A stretch of DNA of 64,000 nt from Lycorma delicatula (Eukaryota; Arthropoda; Insecta; Hemiptera; Fulgoridae). The notes under the pieces were generated by a model. The model searched no databases, was not told the origin of the DNA, and saw only the letters and a program-made list of their open reading frames with translations. The stretch covers positions 151,944,575-152,008,574 of the forward strand of contig NC_134455.1 of assembly GCF_047948215.1 (NCBI RefSeq), given 5' to 3'. Positions 1-36,469 of the stretch are shown piece by piece (positions within the stretch are counted from its first letter, which is position 1; each line of letters starts with the position of its first letter). The position numbers and the translations under genes were made by a program.

Positions 1-478
1 TCCAGCTGAAATAGACGCTCTCACCAAAGCTGTTCTTTGAGCTTTTGGAGGCTCCATTGTTGCAGTTTTTATATCATTGTGTCTGGTGCTTTCCCAATAA
101 TGACTTGCACCTCCATTTCGGTAGACTCACGACTAGACGACGGAGTGATCTTTTCCTCTTTTCCAGACAAATCAAGATTTTTATTTATTACTTCAAGTGG
201 TGGTGTTATGATCGCAGGTTTTGCTAGTTTTTTATGCTGCGCTGGTACGTTTCATTTATCAACGATGTCAGTCCGGGAATGAGCCTTCTCATGTTTAGTT
301 TGTTCTGACCGATGAGTCGACTCAATCTTTGCATCAATGATTTTTTCTATCATTGTTGCAAGACTTGGTGCCATTGTATTAAGCAACTGCTCCATGTTAA
401 TTTTTGAAGAGGAAGGGGCAGCAGCTGCTTTTACATAAGTGGTTGATGGTCGAGGTGTTCTTTGACTAACAATTTTCT

Positions 479-835
479 TCACTTCAGGATAACTAACCTT
501 TTGAAGCGTTTTAACTTCCTGAATGGCCGTTTCCGTTTTATATACTGGGCAGTTCCTTGATTGGCAATTATGGTGCCCTTTACAATTAATACAGATTGGA
601 GGGTCTTTACATGGATCACCTCATATATCTTCATTCCACATATGCAAATTTCCTGCGCTTCACATCTAGCTGCAGTGTGTCTGAAACGTTGACACTTGAA
701 ACATTGCATAGACTGCGGAATAAATGCACGTACATCGAACCGATGTATGCCAGCACGTACCTTTTCAGGAAGGTTAGGCCTATTAAATGTCAATACATGC
801 AAGGCCGAAGGAAGAACCTCACCATTTCTTCTCAT
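479..835 (-). pseudogene. LINE ORF1 zinc-knuckle segment
   Basis: A 118-codon open piece contains VRAFIPQSMQCFKCQRFRHT followed by AARCE and CICG. This is the first CCHC knuckle and part of a second that has lost its regular spacing. The following lysine/arginine-rich stretch matches the basic tail of Jockey-group ORF1 proteins. It is frameshifted relative to both flanking ORF1 pieces. Confidence 0.75.
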
Positions 836-863
836 TGTTAGTCTGCAAATGTTGAGTCAAGGA

Positions 864-912
864 GGAAATGTCGAGTCAAGGAGTTATTCACATTCCTTGA
901 CTCGACATTTCC
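864..912. repeat. Perfect fold-back palindrome, 19-bp arms
   Basis: Positions 864-882 and 894-912 are exact reverse complements with an 11-nt loop (883-893). The palindrome sits inside the LINE ORF1 remnant exactly where its reading frame breaks. Confidence 0.9.
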
Positions 913-2208
913 TGTACTATTTCTTCTTCTGTACAGTTTAGAATATCACGGCAAACAACAGCTTCTCTGGATGTGTTAAGGGTGCTATGCGGTTGCACAG
1001 ATACCGCAAATTCACCGATCTTCTTCAATGCCTGGACTTTCTGGCTTTGACTGTCGTTGATAGTTTTGACATGCAATCCATTAAAAGTCTTCCGGATTTC
1101 TTTAACAGGACCACCTTTTTTGCATTTAGCAAAATTTAGCGCAATTAACAATCTCTCTAGCGATTAAGAATGGACTAACCTTTTGAAAGTTTCCATTCTC
1201 CTTCGTAATAATTCAAAATCTTGGCTTAGGTACATTATAGCCAAATAAACTTTTCCATAAGTCTTTACTGATTCTATCAGCAACTTTCTTAATTTTATCA
1301 CACTTTACTCTTTTTCCTCTTCGCTTGTGGCGAATCAGAGGTTTCTAAACGAGGGTGTTTACGTGCACCCTCTGCCACGTTTGTTTGTTCAAGTATGTTC
1401 ATGAAAGATTATCCCTTCTGTAGCAAGGCTAGCCGGCGGGGATACACCCCCACTCCAGAGCTACTAACTTTAGAGGTCCACTCCGGTACTCCGGTGGAAC
1501 CACCATATGTCCTGGCAGAGAGCAGATGCGCAATCTCTGCAGGCTCCTACTCACCAAAGCTTTCAGAGTTCCCATGCACCGACATACATGGGCATCATTG
1601 CTACATGCTTGCCATCGCAGGGGGCATGTGGACAACGGAAGGGTCTCCGTTACACCTGCAATAACATTGACCCTGGCCGCCACATCGCCAGCTCTAAATA
1701 TGGTATGTGTTCACTTCCTAATTGATTAATTGTTCGTATCCTGCAGGTAGCCAAAAAATCCAATCCGTCTTGTGACCTGAAGATGAAAGCAGGTCAAAAA
1801 AGGAATATATCCGAGGAATTTACTCGGAGCCCCGTTAGCCAGCTATAAGTATTGTACGTAAGTACAGCTGTTTCCGCCCTGGACGTGGAACGTAGATGTT
1901 GTGTTCCGGACGTGGGGATTACCTACCTCAGGAAATTTTTTTTTCTTTTTTTTTATCATCATCATCATTATTATTATTACTTTTTAAATTTTGTTTTAAA
2001 TAATCATTGACGTGGAATGTTTTTTTTAATGTTTGATGTGATTTTAATTCTTAGATTTTCAAAATAAGTTTATTTAATGATTATAAAGTATACCTCATTG
2101 TACAGCAGTCTCTATTTAGCAATATCATTTTGGTAAATCTTGTTGTTTCTTGTTGAATGACAGAGCAATATTTTATTTATAAAAAATGTTTTCTATTTCC
2201 TTTTTAAG

Positions 2209-27259
<25,051 letters not shown>

Positions 27260-27329
27260 ATATGATATGTGCATATATATGCATATTTATGTTTTTTTAT
27301 CTTCTTTATCGTGTAAAATTTATTACATT

Positions 27330-27335
27330 AATAAA
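27330..27335 (+). terminator. DDX46 polyadenylation signal
   Basis: An AATAAA hexamer lies 71 bases after the DDX46 stop codon in AT-rich sequence, a normal position for a short 3' UTR. Confidence 0.7.
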
Positions 27336-27576
27336 ATATGTTATTAGAGAATACCTACAATATTATTTACCTGTTTAATCTCTTTGTTTTAAGCATACAA
27401 ATAAGGTGTACCTGTGGTTAATGAAAAAATGAAATAAAGTTAAAAGAAAGAAGTGTCAGTCTACATAGTCCAAATGGCGCACCATATTTTTATACTATTT
27501 TGTTATCTCTGCCCACCTTCGTCTATCATTCATCCAAAAATTAATTTTTTTTTTTGGTAGGTGTTTACAAAATTTC

Positions 27577-27644
27577 AAAGCTTTATTGTATATCATTTTT
27601 TACGTTTATAAAAGCTTTATTGTATATCATTTTTTACGTTTATA
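27577..27644. repeat. 34-bp exact tandem duplication
   Basis: Units 27577-27610 and 27611-27644 are identical (begin AAAGCTTTATTG). Confidence 0.95.
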
Positions 27645-27742
27645 AAATATATATATATTTCAGTTTAATAATTTATATAGCTCTTAAAATTACAACAAAT
27701 TTGCTACAAAACTATACTTGGAAATTTCAACGTATTGCTTCT

Positions 27743-27868
27743 AAAATCTATTATATGCATATCATTTTTCCTATATATTGTTTATTTTTAATAGAAAACT
27801 GAATGAAAATCTATTATATGCATATCATTTTTCCTATATATTGTTTATTTTTAATAGAAAACTGAATG
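27743..27868. repeat. 63-bp exact tandem duplication
   Basis: Units 27743-27805 and 27806-27868 are identical (begin AAAATCTATTATATGC). It lies only 98 bases from the independent 34-bp duplication, downstream of DDX46. Confidence 0.95.
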
Positions 27869-28059
27869 AATGTTCAAAGAGATAATTAAATTGCACTTCT
27901 TAACTATGATTGGAAAAAATTGTTTAAAAAATTCTGCTCCTTATCTGATACTTTCCTACAACCTTTTAAGGTTGAGGTGGCATTTCATTATTACTGCACT
28001 GTGGTCACTTCAACATCTACCCCAAGATAACTTCTGTAACCCTGAACTTTATTTTTGAA

Positions 28060-28700
28060 TCCCTCTTTGCCAATATGAAATCGATTTGAAAACAGCCGTG
28101 TCCCCTGGCATCTTCCATATATACTGACTTCTCTTGTGGTGATTCAACCTTGTATTTGCTATTGTCAATTTGTGTTCTGTACAAAATTCAATCAATCAGT
28201 CACCTCTGACATTTCTGACTCCCAAGCCGTAATTTCCGACCACTCCATCACCTACTGTACCCTCTCCCACTACCACATTCCAATCTCCTGTAATGTCAGG
28301 TTTTTGTCACCTTTCACCCATTTTATAATCTATGTAGTATCCTCATAAACTTTCTTTACCTCTTCTCAGACTGGCTTGAAGTTGGCATATAAACTTGCAC
28401 TAGAATTGTGCTGACTGGTACAGTATCCACTTTCACTACAACCAGTCTTTTGTTATATTGCACATATCTTTCACGTTTCATCCTACATTCTTCATTAGTA
28501 TTAATCCTACTCCACCTTGGCCCTCTTTACTTTCCAAATAATACTATTGTCTCCACTAGAGAAATTTCCAGGATTGGGCCATCTCATCTCTGCTACACAT
28601 GCATCAATTCCCATTCTCTCCATCTCCAGCTTAACATTTACAAGTTTCCGATCTGGAACAGTGTTTGGACATTCCGCATTGCTACCTTCATCTCTTCCCT
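28060..28700 (-). mobile_element. LINE endonuclease remnant (endonuclease-reverse transcriptase type)
   Basis: Minus-strand translation at about 28640-28500 reads NVKLEMERMGIDACVAEMRW then PNPGNFSSGD, the N-terminal endonuclease block of RTE/craniofacial-2-like LINEs (compare MDRLNVDVGISEVRW of the copy at 52490-55905). Downstream minus-strand sequence continues with GGVGLILMKN. No RT part is present, so this is a short, decayed fragment. Confidence 0.6.
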
Positions 28701-28899
28701 CAGCCTTTTTTTATTGCATTCCTTTTTAGCTCTCCCCCTTTGGAGATCCGATTGAAGGAGTATGGGATTATTTTACCTGTGGGACATTTAACTGAAGAAA
28801 ACTCCATTATATTTGCTGATGAATGGGATATCCTAAGATTTTTAATATGCTGGTTTCTCGTTACCTTGCATGTTCTTTGTTATTGATCACTAAGCTCGT

Positions 28900-29060
28900 C
28901 TGCCTCTAGGCATCATTTCTAGCACCAAGGGCAAAGGAGTGCCCTGTTTTCACCCAATCATCCACCCCTGAGGCTGTTGGCGCTTGGTGAAAGGGATCTC
29001 CTTATCCCAGCAGGTGTTGATCCCTCCATTCATCAGCTAATTGTCTTTGCTAATCATTAG
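28900..29060 (-). mobile_element. LINE 3' fragment shared with 31225-31285
   Basis: The segment CCCAGCAGGTGTTGATCCCT and about 35 further bases occurs here (about 29007-29060) and again at about 31228-31280 with few changes. At the second site it forms the end of the Jockey-like RNase H region, so the first is probably the truncated end of another copy. Confidence 0.5.
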
Positions 29061-31020
29061 CCCATACAACCATTGCCCATCTCTACAACAGAGAAGTAAA
29101 CATAAGAGTTTTCCCTTCATTGAATTCTGGACTTTGGTACTTTCAGAAAAATCTATAATTGACTTGGAAGAGAGAGAACCCACCAACAATCTAACTCCAT
29201 AGTATTCAGTTTTATTCTGGCTAGCCACCTATAACAGCTGCCAATGTATTACAATGAATTAATTTGTTTTTTCTGCAGTGCAGTGCATGTGAAAATTCCA
29301 TGCCTGAGCAGGACAAACCCAATTGGTGAAAAAAGAGATTCTACTACTCAGTCATGGAGACCAGAGCTCATAATTTAATGCATAAACATCTTATTTTCAA
29401 ATGCATATACCAGGTCATATTAAATTGTGGAAATGGCTTCTTATTTCAAAACTGATTTATAGTAGGAGGTTGAAACAAGTGAGAATCTACATAGTTAAAA
29501 ATTATTAACTTATGGTTCATGTGAAAATTTTGTCTGCCATTTTAGATCTACCAGATTGAATCAGATTTTTTTTTAAACAGGAAGGTAAACATCTGATACT
29601 TGATTTTAATGTAAAATTTTTGAAGAAAACTGTTTCTCAATAAATTCCTTCCTCGTCAAATCATAAGCAATCAAAGTTGCAAAAATGAAAGTCACAGTAG
29701 TAATAAAATAAGGCAAAATGCCTTGTAAAATAAATTAAAAAAATTGATTTTGTATTAAAAATACTAAATATTTATTTTTTTACGAAATAAAAATATTTTA
29801 TTTTATATTACCTTCACAATTAATCCAGTTAATGTTGTTATTAATGGGCCAAGCACTAATAATAACAACCTTCACAGTAATAAATAATACTAGTAATAAT
29901 AAAACAATTACTAATAATTTGCAACACTACTATAAATTAAATGGCTAGGTTAACTGATACTATTTACTTTTATTAAACACAGTATTTAATTTTAAAACTT
30001 AATTGAATGTTTTAATCCTAAAATACAATATTTTTTTTTTTTTAATTAAAAAAATATCAAATTATAAATTTAAAGAAGTAAATTAGCTTAACTTTACAAT
30101 GCAATTTGTATTACACTTAACAATGCAAGTTACTAACTTCTCATTTTACGGCCTTTACAAGAGGTATCTAATTTATTTAATAATAAATTTCAAAACAAAA
30201 AACCCATAAGTAAATCAACTGTGACAGAGACAGTACAACTGTTTGGAGAAACTAGTAAACTACTTCTTGTTTATCATATGCCAGTAGATTAGATTACACA
30301 ACATTCTTTCTGCCACTCTGTCATCTAAACTGGTAGCTTGTTATATTACAGGAATACACACAAATCTTCTCCCCCTTATCAATCAAAATTACCAAACATA
30401 CACTGTTCGGCCATATTCTTTGTGAGGTTGGTGTTTGGTTTTGGGGTAGCAGTGTCCATCGAAAAGTCTGCGTACACAACAGAGAGAACGTGGAATGTGG
30501 ATGAGTAGTCCATTAATCTCATCACGCATTCTCTCTGCTTATTGAGGCCATACGCTCTGCGTGCTGTAATATTGACACTTGAAAAGTTGGTTTTCTATAT
30601 TTTGTTATTAGCAAGTAGATCTGATAAGCTGAAACAGTGGATGCAGGTACAGTAATTGCGAATACTTTTGTGATTGATGAGACTGAACAAAAGATGGGAA
30701 AGCCTGTTCATCCCACATTTCATGTTTATCAAACAATAGTGGAACTGTTCTCTCATCTCACCTGTCAGCAGATGTAGGTGAATTGTAAGCACACAGTTAC
30801 AGTAATCTGATAAATCTAATCAGTTTCTTCCTGATGCCATTACAGATATCCACATTCTGCCATTCAAACTGACAGATATTACTCACCCGCACGGGATATT
30901 CAATATCTGCCATATTCACTGACCTTTCATGGATTACATAAGCAGATAGATTAAAATTTTAATCAGTGGATCACAATTTATAAACAGTATACTATTCAGT
31001 AATAAATTATTGTAATAAGA
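29061..31020. other. Intergenic stretch, no gene seen
   Basis: A short SINE-like match lies at about 29284-29330 (GTGAAAATTCCATGCCTGAG, compare the SINE at 53812-53952). Otherwise the stretch is AT-rich with no supported coding or RNA feature. A less AT-rich part at about 30380-30900 may be an old repeat. Confidence 0.45.
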
Positions 31021-31044
31021 ATTTTTTTTTCAAATAACACCTAT

Positions 31045-31195
31045 TTGAAGGACAAGACCTAACCACTAAAGAACATTGGTATCCACAATCTAGTATTCAG
31101 ATCTGTACAAAAGTAACTGCCTTAACCTTAGAACTCTCAATTTTGAAATCAAGAGACCAGAATGTTGAAACAGCACTGGTTACCCGGTTATACAG
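31045..31195 (-). mobile_element. tRNA-derived SINE fragment, same family as 42345-42655
   Basis: Blocks around AAAGAACATTGGTATCCACA and ATCTAGTATTCAGATC match the SINE at 42345-42655 in the same orientation. This copy lacks the distal tail and is more diverged. Confidence 0.65.
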
Positions 31196-31299
31196 TATAT
31201 GAAAAGAAATTTCTATAATAACATCCCAGCAGGTGTTGATCCCTCCATTCATCAGCTATTTGTCTTTGCTAATCCTTAATCCTTAACAGGATGAAGTTT

Positions 31300-31721
31300 A
31301 TTGTTGATGGTAGCATTCCATTCATCCTGCCACCTCATCATGAACTACACTTTCAGAAAACATACAACATCATTCGAAACAACCCGATTAGTGAAAGAAG
31401 GCTGCGAAGAAAGTATTTTTGCCACAGGATTAGCACGCTCATTGCCTGAAATTCAATATGACTGGGGATCCAGCAGAAGCTCACCCTTTTATTACGTTGA
31501 GTCATTTCAAAGATGATAGACTATGTGAAACAGACAACAGGGTGTCTAGAGTACATTTCATTAATGGCTTGCAAGGCACTCGTGGAATCTGAACAGACTA
31601 GTACATGTCGGAATGTTGGGCTAAGTATATTTAAGGCCTTGTTAATTGCAAACAGCTCCGCGACAAAAACAATGGCGATACTGGGAAGAACCAAGCATGT
31701 ATGTCCTATTGCCAACCACAA
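31300..31721 (-). pseudogene. LINE RNase H domain remnant
   Basis: The piece at 31721-31521 has FVAELFAINKAL (catalytic Glu), VCSDSTSALQAI (catalytic Asp) and SRHPVV. After a frameshift the 31500-31300 stretch gives VSFCWIPSHIEFQ and CGKNTFF. These are the RNase H motifs carried C-terminal to RT in Jockey/I-group elements. Confidence 0.75.
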
Positions 31722-32469
31722 AAAACAACAAAATTATCGTGTCTGGAACTGTATGTATAAACTACAACATCTAGATTTTTGCTATTTACAATATTAAAAA
31801 ACTTGTTTCGTAAGATAACCGGATTTGGTCTTTTTTATATTGACCAAAACTAAAGCAATAATTCATGAGAGAAGGCCACACCAAAGGGGTAATAATGTTG
31901 AGTTAAAGGTTAAAGAAGGTACTGGTGATAATTGTATATTTACAGTTAAGAGAAGGCGCTGAGCTCTTTTCTCGGATGTTCCTGATGTAGATTAACATAT
32001 GGGTTGGAGAACACCACATCAAAAGAAGGATGATTTGGTTGCGCTTTAATGTGAGCTATATTGAAACAGATAATTTGGCTTTGTCTCTCCAAAGGGATGA
32101 CCACCACTGTTCAATAGTAGACTTACCACAGGGCTTAAACGAAACTCACCACTAGCCAGACTGATTAATTAATGGTGGACTGCATCGAGAATCTTTGGAG
32201 CGGAAATCCATGCCGATGAATAAGTCATGCAGCCATACTCTAACCGCGAACGGACCAGAGCTCAGTAGAAGCGCAATGTGCATACACGATCATCTCCCTA
32301 ACAAGTATTGGATAGAACTCAAGAACGTCAAGTATTTTTAGACATTTTACCTTCAGCTTCTTTAAATGTGTTACCATGTTAGTCGTTGATCAAACCACAA
32401 TCCAAGAAATCTAACCCGCATGCTTGTTATTGGTTTACCATCAATATATATAAATAAATAAATTTTAAA

Positions 32470-32960
32470 AAATATATGTATATGAAGTCGGATTCGAACC
32501 GATATGCCTTCCTTTTGTAAGATCCAAATATTTCATTAATTAAAATTATATTTGTCTATAACTCTGGAACCAATGAAAATAAGTACCACTTATTGTTGAA
32601 AAGCTCTCAACGAAGCTTATTACTTCAGTTAAGAAAAAGTCCAAAATTCAAATGTTTCAAAATTGAGATCCCACTTTATTTAGAGGTCTGATTGTATAGA
32701 CATTTTTGGCCCAGTCGATTGCAATCAAATGGGGAGGTGCACAACTAGATGTTACAACAAGTCTAAATACAAAATATCAATATTCTACGGCTAATCGTTT
32801 TGAATTATGCGAGATACATATTATGTACGTACGTACAGACGTCACGCCGAAACTAGTCAAAATGGATTAAGGGGTGGTCGAAATGAATATTTCCGTTGAA
32901 ATCTGAAAACCGAAATTTTTCGCGATTAATACTTCCTTAACTTCGTACAAGGAAGTAAAA
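32470..32960 (-). mobile_element. 0.5-kb interspersed repeat with tRNA-like end, nested in the LINE
   Basis: On the minus strand it begins ACTTCCTTGTACGAAGTTAA and ends with a T-arm-like GTTCGAATCC (32499-32490) next to GACTTC. It is the same family as 36470-36905 in opposite orientation, sharing blocks such as GCGAAAAATTTCGGTTTTCA, GTCGATTGCAATCAAA (reversed) and AACATCTAGTTGTGCACC. It splits the LINE between the VDD motif (about 32985) and the GKPITSMRVRFLGL segment (about 32450). Confidence 0.7.
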
Positions 32961-33210
32961 ATACAAATTAGTTATATATTGAAAAATCATCCACAAATAA
33001 TAAACCCATAATGGGTTTTCGAACGCAGTTTGTTAAAATATTTATGGCTACGGCAGTTTATTAAAATTAGGACATTCCCTATGGTATTCCATTTTCTAGT
33101 ATAAAATTATCGGATACTGCGTTCCAGTTCTAACACAAAATGACCGACTACTGAGGAAATCCCTGATAAATGCAAGAAATTCCTTTATATACCCTATTCA
33201 TGCAGTTTAT

Positions 33211-33484
33211 TTAGGATTCATCTCCTCCAATCCGTGATTTACGCCTTTTGCGTATCGAAAAATAAGGCAACGAGGCGTTGGCGAAGTAAGAAAGCGTTTT
33301 GAATAACAGATTCAAGAGCAACCACATGATCGAAGAACATGTGGTTCGAAGAACCTTGGCGGAAACCGCATTGTACGGGGATAACCAGAGAATTTCTCTC
33401 GAGGTATAATTCGTTCCAGAACCTTGCATAGGGTACTGTGCAAAGTTCAAAGTCAAGGAGGTAGGATGATAACTTGTAGGACAT
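33211..33484 (-). pseudogene. LINE reverse transcriptase segment
   Basis: Two overlapping frames together give LERNSLVIPVQCGFRQGSSN, DHVVALESVIQNAFL and RQRLVALFFD-QKA. These are RT motifs around the finger-palm junction, ending at the catalytic FxD block. The frameshift lies near 33340. Confidence 0.75.
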
Positions 33485-33621
33485 TATTTATCTTTACCAG
33501 CCATTTCAGTATGGGGATTACCAATGCTTCTGACCAAGAATCTGGAAACATCTGGTCAGAGAATATTCTCTTATAGATACACAAAAGATGTCGTAATGCT
33601 GTATCTGGGAGGTGTGATACA

Positions 33622-33667
33622 TACTGAATTTGATATCATTTCCGGAGAAATGATATCAAATTCAGTA
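33622..33667. repeat. Perfect fold-back palindrome, 21-bp arms
   Basis: 33622-33642 and 33647-33667 are exact reverse complements around a 4-nt CGGA loop. Part of the arm (GAAATGATATCAAATTC) is repeated again at about 33683, followed by a second TTTCCGGAGAA copy. Confidence 0.92.
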
Positions 33668-34155
33668 CTTTCAAATTGATGAAATGATATCAAATTCGTA
33701 ACACTTTCCGGAGAACGTGTCATGAGAATTATTCAAGGCATAGTATGTTCACTTTGCGAGTCTCCAGTCATGAACGGGATATTTTCTACCTGCAACTTAT
33801 ATCTCAAACTCAAGACAGTATAATGATGCAAGTGAAACTGCCCTAAACGACCTTCCAAATATGTTTATAACATCAACTGGCGCGGTAACGTGAATTCCAC
33901 TATTTTCCAGTCCAATCAGCTTCGGTGACTATACCAATCCACACATGCCCAATCGTTTTTCTCCAAACAACCGATGATGGAATTGTCCAAGAAGTGGTAT
34001 CGGCGTAATTCAGTCATGATTTCCGTTTAGCACACCAAAACACTCTACGGAAAACAGCCCTCGCTTTGTGGAATGCGCAGAGCAATTCAGTAGTAGGTCT
34101 TTGATTGAAATTACATAAAGCCCTGCGCCGATCCCTTAGTGCTTGCCTGCAGTCT

Positions 34156-34938
34156 TCATCCATCAAGGACAGCAGGCCTCCTTGGCGATGTTAAAGTGTT
34201 AAATTCATTTGCGCTCTCGAGTGTCAGGTGTATAAAGTTGGTGGTACGACAATCACTATTGTCGAACTGGCCAAAGGAATCCTTGTGTCCATCCAGTCTG
34301 CTTTCCAAATCACCCATCTGCATAGCTGACTGAGCCACATCAATATTACCGACGGAGATGACAACCAGTCTGTGATCGCTTCCGTGAGGTAAGACGTGGG
34401 GAGGGTTGCTGAACATAAGGACAGATCGATGCACGAAAATGTACCTGATGAAGATGGCAAACGTATACGACCAATCGTTCAATAAGTTCTACCTCAGTCG
34501 ATCTATAAGTATAGTGCCTCGGGAAGAACGTGATGATGAGCCCTATGAGTAGTGATGGACATTGAAATCAGCTATTACTAAGCAGGACAAAGGAATTTGT
34601 GAAAACAGACTGGGCAGATCATTCTCACGGATATCGGAATCTGGAGGAAGGTATAAGTTGCAGATATTAATTTTAAATGGCACCAATATCTTTTCTGAGA
34701 CTGCAGAAATCTTTGTCACTTGCGGAATACATGCAGCTAATACGATTTTCTTCAAGAAAACAGCCATACCTTCATGCCCTCTGCCCTTAGTTTGATGGTC
34801 GTATCTTTTGCAGACGTAACCGCGAAAGGATACATTCTCCTGTGGACGGAGGTGAGTCTCCTGCAGACACAGTATTAAAAATCTTCTTCCTTTTATTAGG
34901 ATTTCAATATCCTCACGGCGAGAACGAAGACCGCACAT
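34156..34938 (-). pseudogene. LINE AP endonuclease domain
   Basis: The open piece at 34938-34543 carries CLQETHL (catalytic Glu), RGYVCKRYD, NICNLYLPPDS and VIADFNVHH (Asp-x-Asn). In the next frame 34482-34156 carries SDHRLVVISVG, the C-terminal SDH motif. Together these are the standard blocks of an apurinic-type LINE endonuclease that nicks target DNA. Confidence 0.8.
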
Positions 34939-35576
34939 TCTATTGAATAATATTTGTAGCCATAGGAATAATTTTTTCCTTTTATAAATAAAAACTCTGC
35001 GTGCAGATTAATTATCAAATACTGTCCGGTTTCCTTTTTGGATTTTATGACCTTTAAGAAGAAGTGCTTTGCTTTTTCGGGCACTTCATCCATCATTATA
35101 TCCTCGTAAAAACCTCGAGATTGTGGAGGGGACTTGGAAGCCTGCGAGGACGGAGAAGCCTTATCAGGCGATAATGTTTTAGTAGATCCGTTCACATGGA
35201 TCTTGATTGTTGGAACTCGATGTGGTGGTGTAATGACTGAAGTAGATTTAGATAAACTATCATCAGTTTTTCTAGCAGAAGTCACCTTCTTGCCAGTACT
35301 CAATGCTGTAATACCAGCCGTGAGGAATTTTACTTGTTCTAACAAGGCTTCTACCAATTTGGTTAGTTCTTTACCCGATACGCGTTCCTTCTCTTTTTGA
35401 ACATAGTTTGAGACAGCCTGTACATAACTAAAATACCAAGCTGTACAAGATTCCTCACTCTGAATGATTTCCTGTTTTCTCGACGTGCCAAAGGAAAGGA
35501 CACATCTGCTCAGTACAAGTTTGATCAATGAATCACAAATAATTATTTGAAAAAAATGCATTTTTCTCAAATCCAT
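34896..35576 (-). pseudogene. LINE ORF1 C-terminal part
   Basis: A 226-codon open frame, the longest in the window, with a coiled-coil-like LTKLVEALLEQVKFLTAGIT segment followed by a Ser/Pro/Lys-rich disordered stretch. This composition and its place immediately 5' of the endonuclease fit the C-terminal third of a Jockey-group ORF1 protein. The end overlaps the endonuclease frame by 43 nt. Zinc knuckles are not present in the retained part. Confidence 0.65.
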
Positions 35577-35620
35577 TCATTAGAAGGAATTGGGGATTAG
35601 GGTGTGTTATCTTATAATTA

Positions 35621-36304
35621 TTATCAGAAGGTTAATTATCATCTAAACACTCAAGACGTAGCAATCTCATATAAATCAAGAACAAGTATGATAAACAGCT
35701 CACGACTCGCAGTTACTCCGTTATAAATCGAGGAAATAACTGGTTTCATTCGGTTCAATAAGTATATACCAGAAGCTGGTCGGGTGATGCAACCCCACGC
35801 AGATGTGGGAAAAGACCTCTCATTGCACGACTCTTGTTTTCTTGACAATCAAACATCTGATGACAGAGTGCCAATAGTATGGGCATGTCGCATGTAAGCC
35901 CGAGCATACACAAAACGTTTTAAGTACATATTTTTTACATTTAATATAATTTATTTTTTTATTTAATATATGATTGAAGCGGATATAAGACATCCTGTGT
36001 TGATTATAATAAATTTTTATGAGTCATACGGTGTGTACTAGCAATTTTTTTCTGTATTTAATTAATTTTTTTTATTTATTTTTTGTGGTACAATAAGAAA
36101 AATACCTTACGCTGGTCAGTTCATGCAAACCCGCTCTGAAGATGTTGAGGAGAGGTTTCTTATTACACAACTCTTGTCATTCTTTCTCAGTCGATCTTTG
36201 ACATTATTATTATGGCGTCAGTGTGTGCATGTGCACTGATGTAAAGTGTGCATGTGATTTTTTTAAAATCTATTTCATGTTTTTTCTAATATTTTATTAC
36301 ATTA

Positions 36305-36342
<38 letters not shown>

Positions 36343-36469
36343 AGTTATTTAATTACTGAATTATTTCTGTTCAATTTTCTGTTAATTTTATTTATTTAAT
36401 TTTTATTTGGTTTAATTTAGTTATTTAATAATTAAATTATTTTTGTTTAATTTTCTGTTAATCTATTTT
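35621..36469. other. Intergenic, AT-rich with T30 run
   Basis: A 30-T homopolymer lies at 36308-36337. A weakly similar direct repeat (around CTGGTC, then GACTCTTG/AACTCTTG) occurs near 35775-35842 and 36112-36180, possibly LINE 5' UTR debris. No gene is supported. Confidence 0.45.
36308..36337. repeat. T30 homopolymer
   Basis: Thirty consecutive T residues, possibly the reversed poly-A tail of a minus-strand retrotransposon fragment. Confidence 0.9.

Larger units (their letters stand above)
1..1950 (-). mobile_element. Jockey-like LINE remnant: 5' UTR and ORF1 (gag-like)
   Basis: Read on the minus strand, a GC-rich leader (about 1950-1400) is followed by ORF1 pieces in three frames: 1151-888, 835-479 and 482-252, continuing past the left edge. 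The middle piece has CFKCQRFRHTAARC followed by a C-rich second knuckle, the CCHC zinc-knuckle pair of Jockey/I-group ORF1 proteins. The first piece has the upstream gag landmark CTEEEIVQEM. The last piece is a serine/alanine-rich tail. ORF1 of this group is an RNA-binding chaperone of the retrotransposition particle. Frameshifts and a fold-back palindrome at 864-912 show the copy is dead. It lies within an upstream DDX46 intron. Confidence 0.8.
31225..35620 (-). mobile_element. Jockey-like LINE, nearly complete but decayed (ORF1 end, EN, RT, RNase H)
   Basis: Read right to left: the ORF1 C-terminal part (35576-34896); an AP-type endonuclease starting MCGLRSRREDIEILIKGRRF with LQETHLRPQE and VIADFNVHH; RT pieces with CGFRQG, LVALFFD and VDD (about 32985); then VRFLGLWFDQRLTW; and RNase H with VFVAELFAINKAL, DSTSALQAI and FCWIPSH (31721-31300). 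The domain order and sequences are those of Jockey-group non-LTR retrotransposons, which copy by target-primed reverse transcription. Frameshifts, a 21-bp-arm palindrome and a nested 0.5-kb repeat between the RT catalytic site and the thumb show it is dead. Confidence 0.85.

Noticed and set aside
1395..1729. Overlapping frames at the right end of the first LINE
   Set aside because: They lie in the GC-rich LINE leader and have no domain; several frames on both strands are open at once.
28408..28755. 115-codon plus-strand frame
   Set aside because: It is the shadow of a minus-strand LINE endonuclease remnant.
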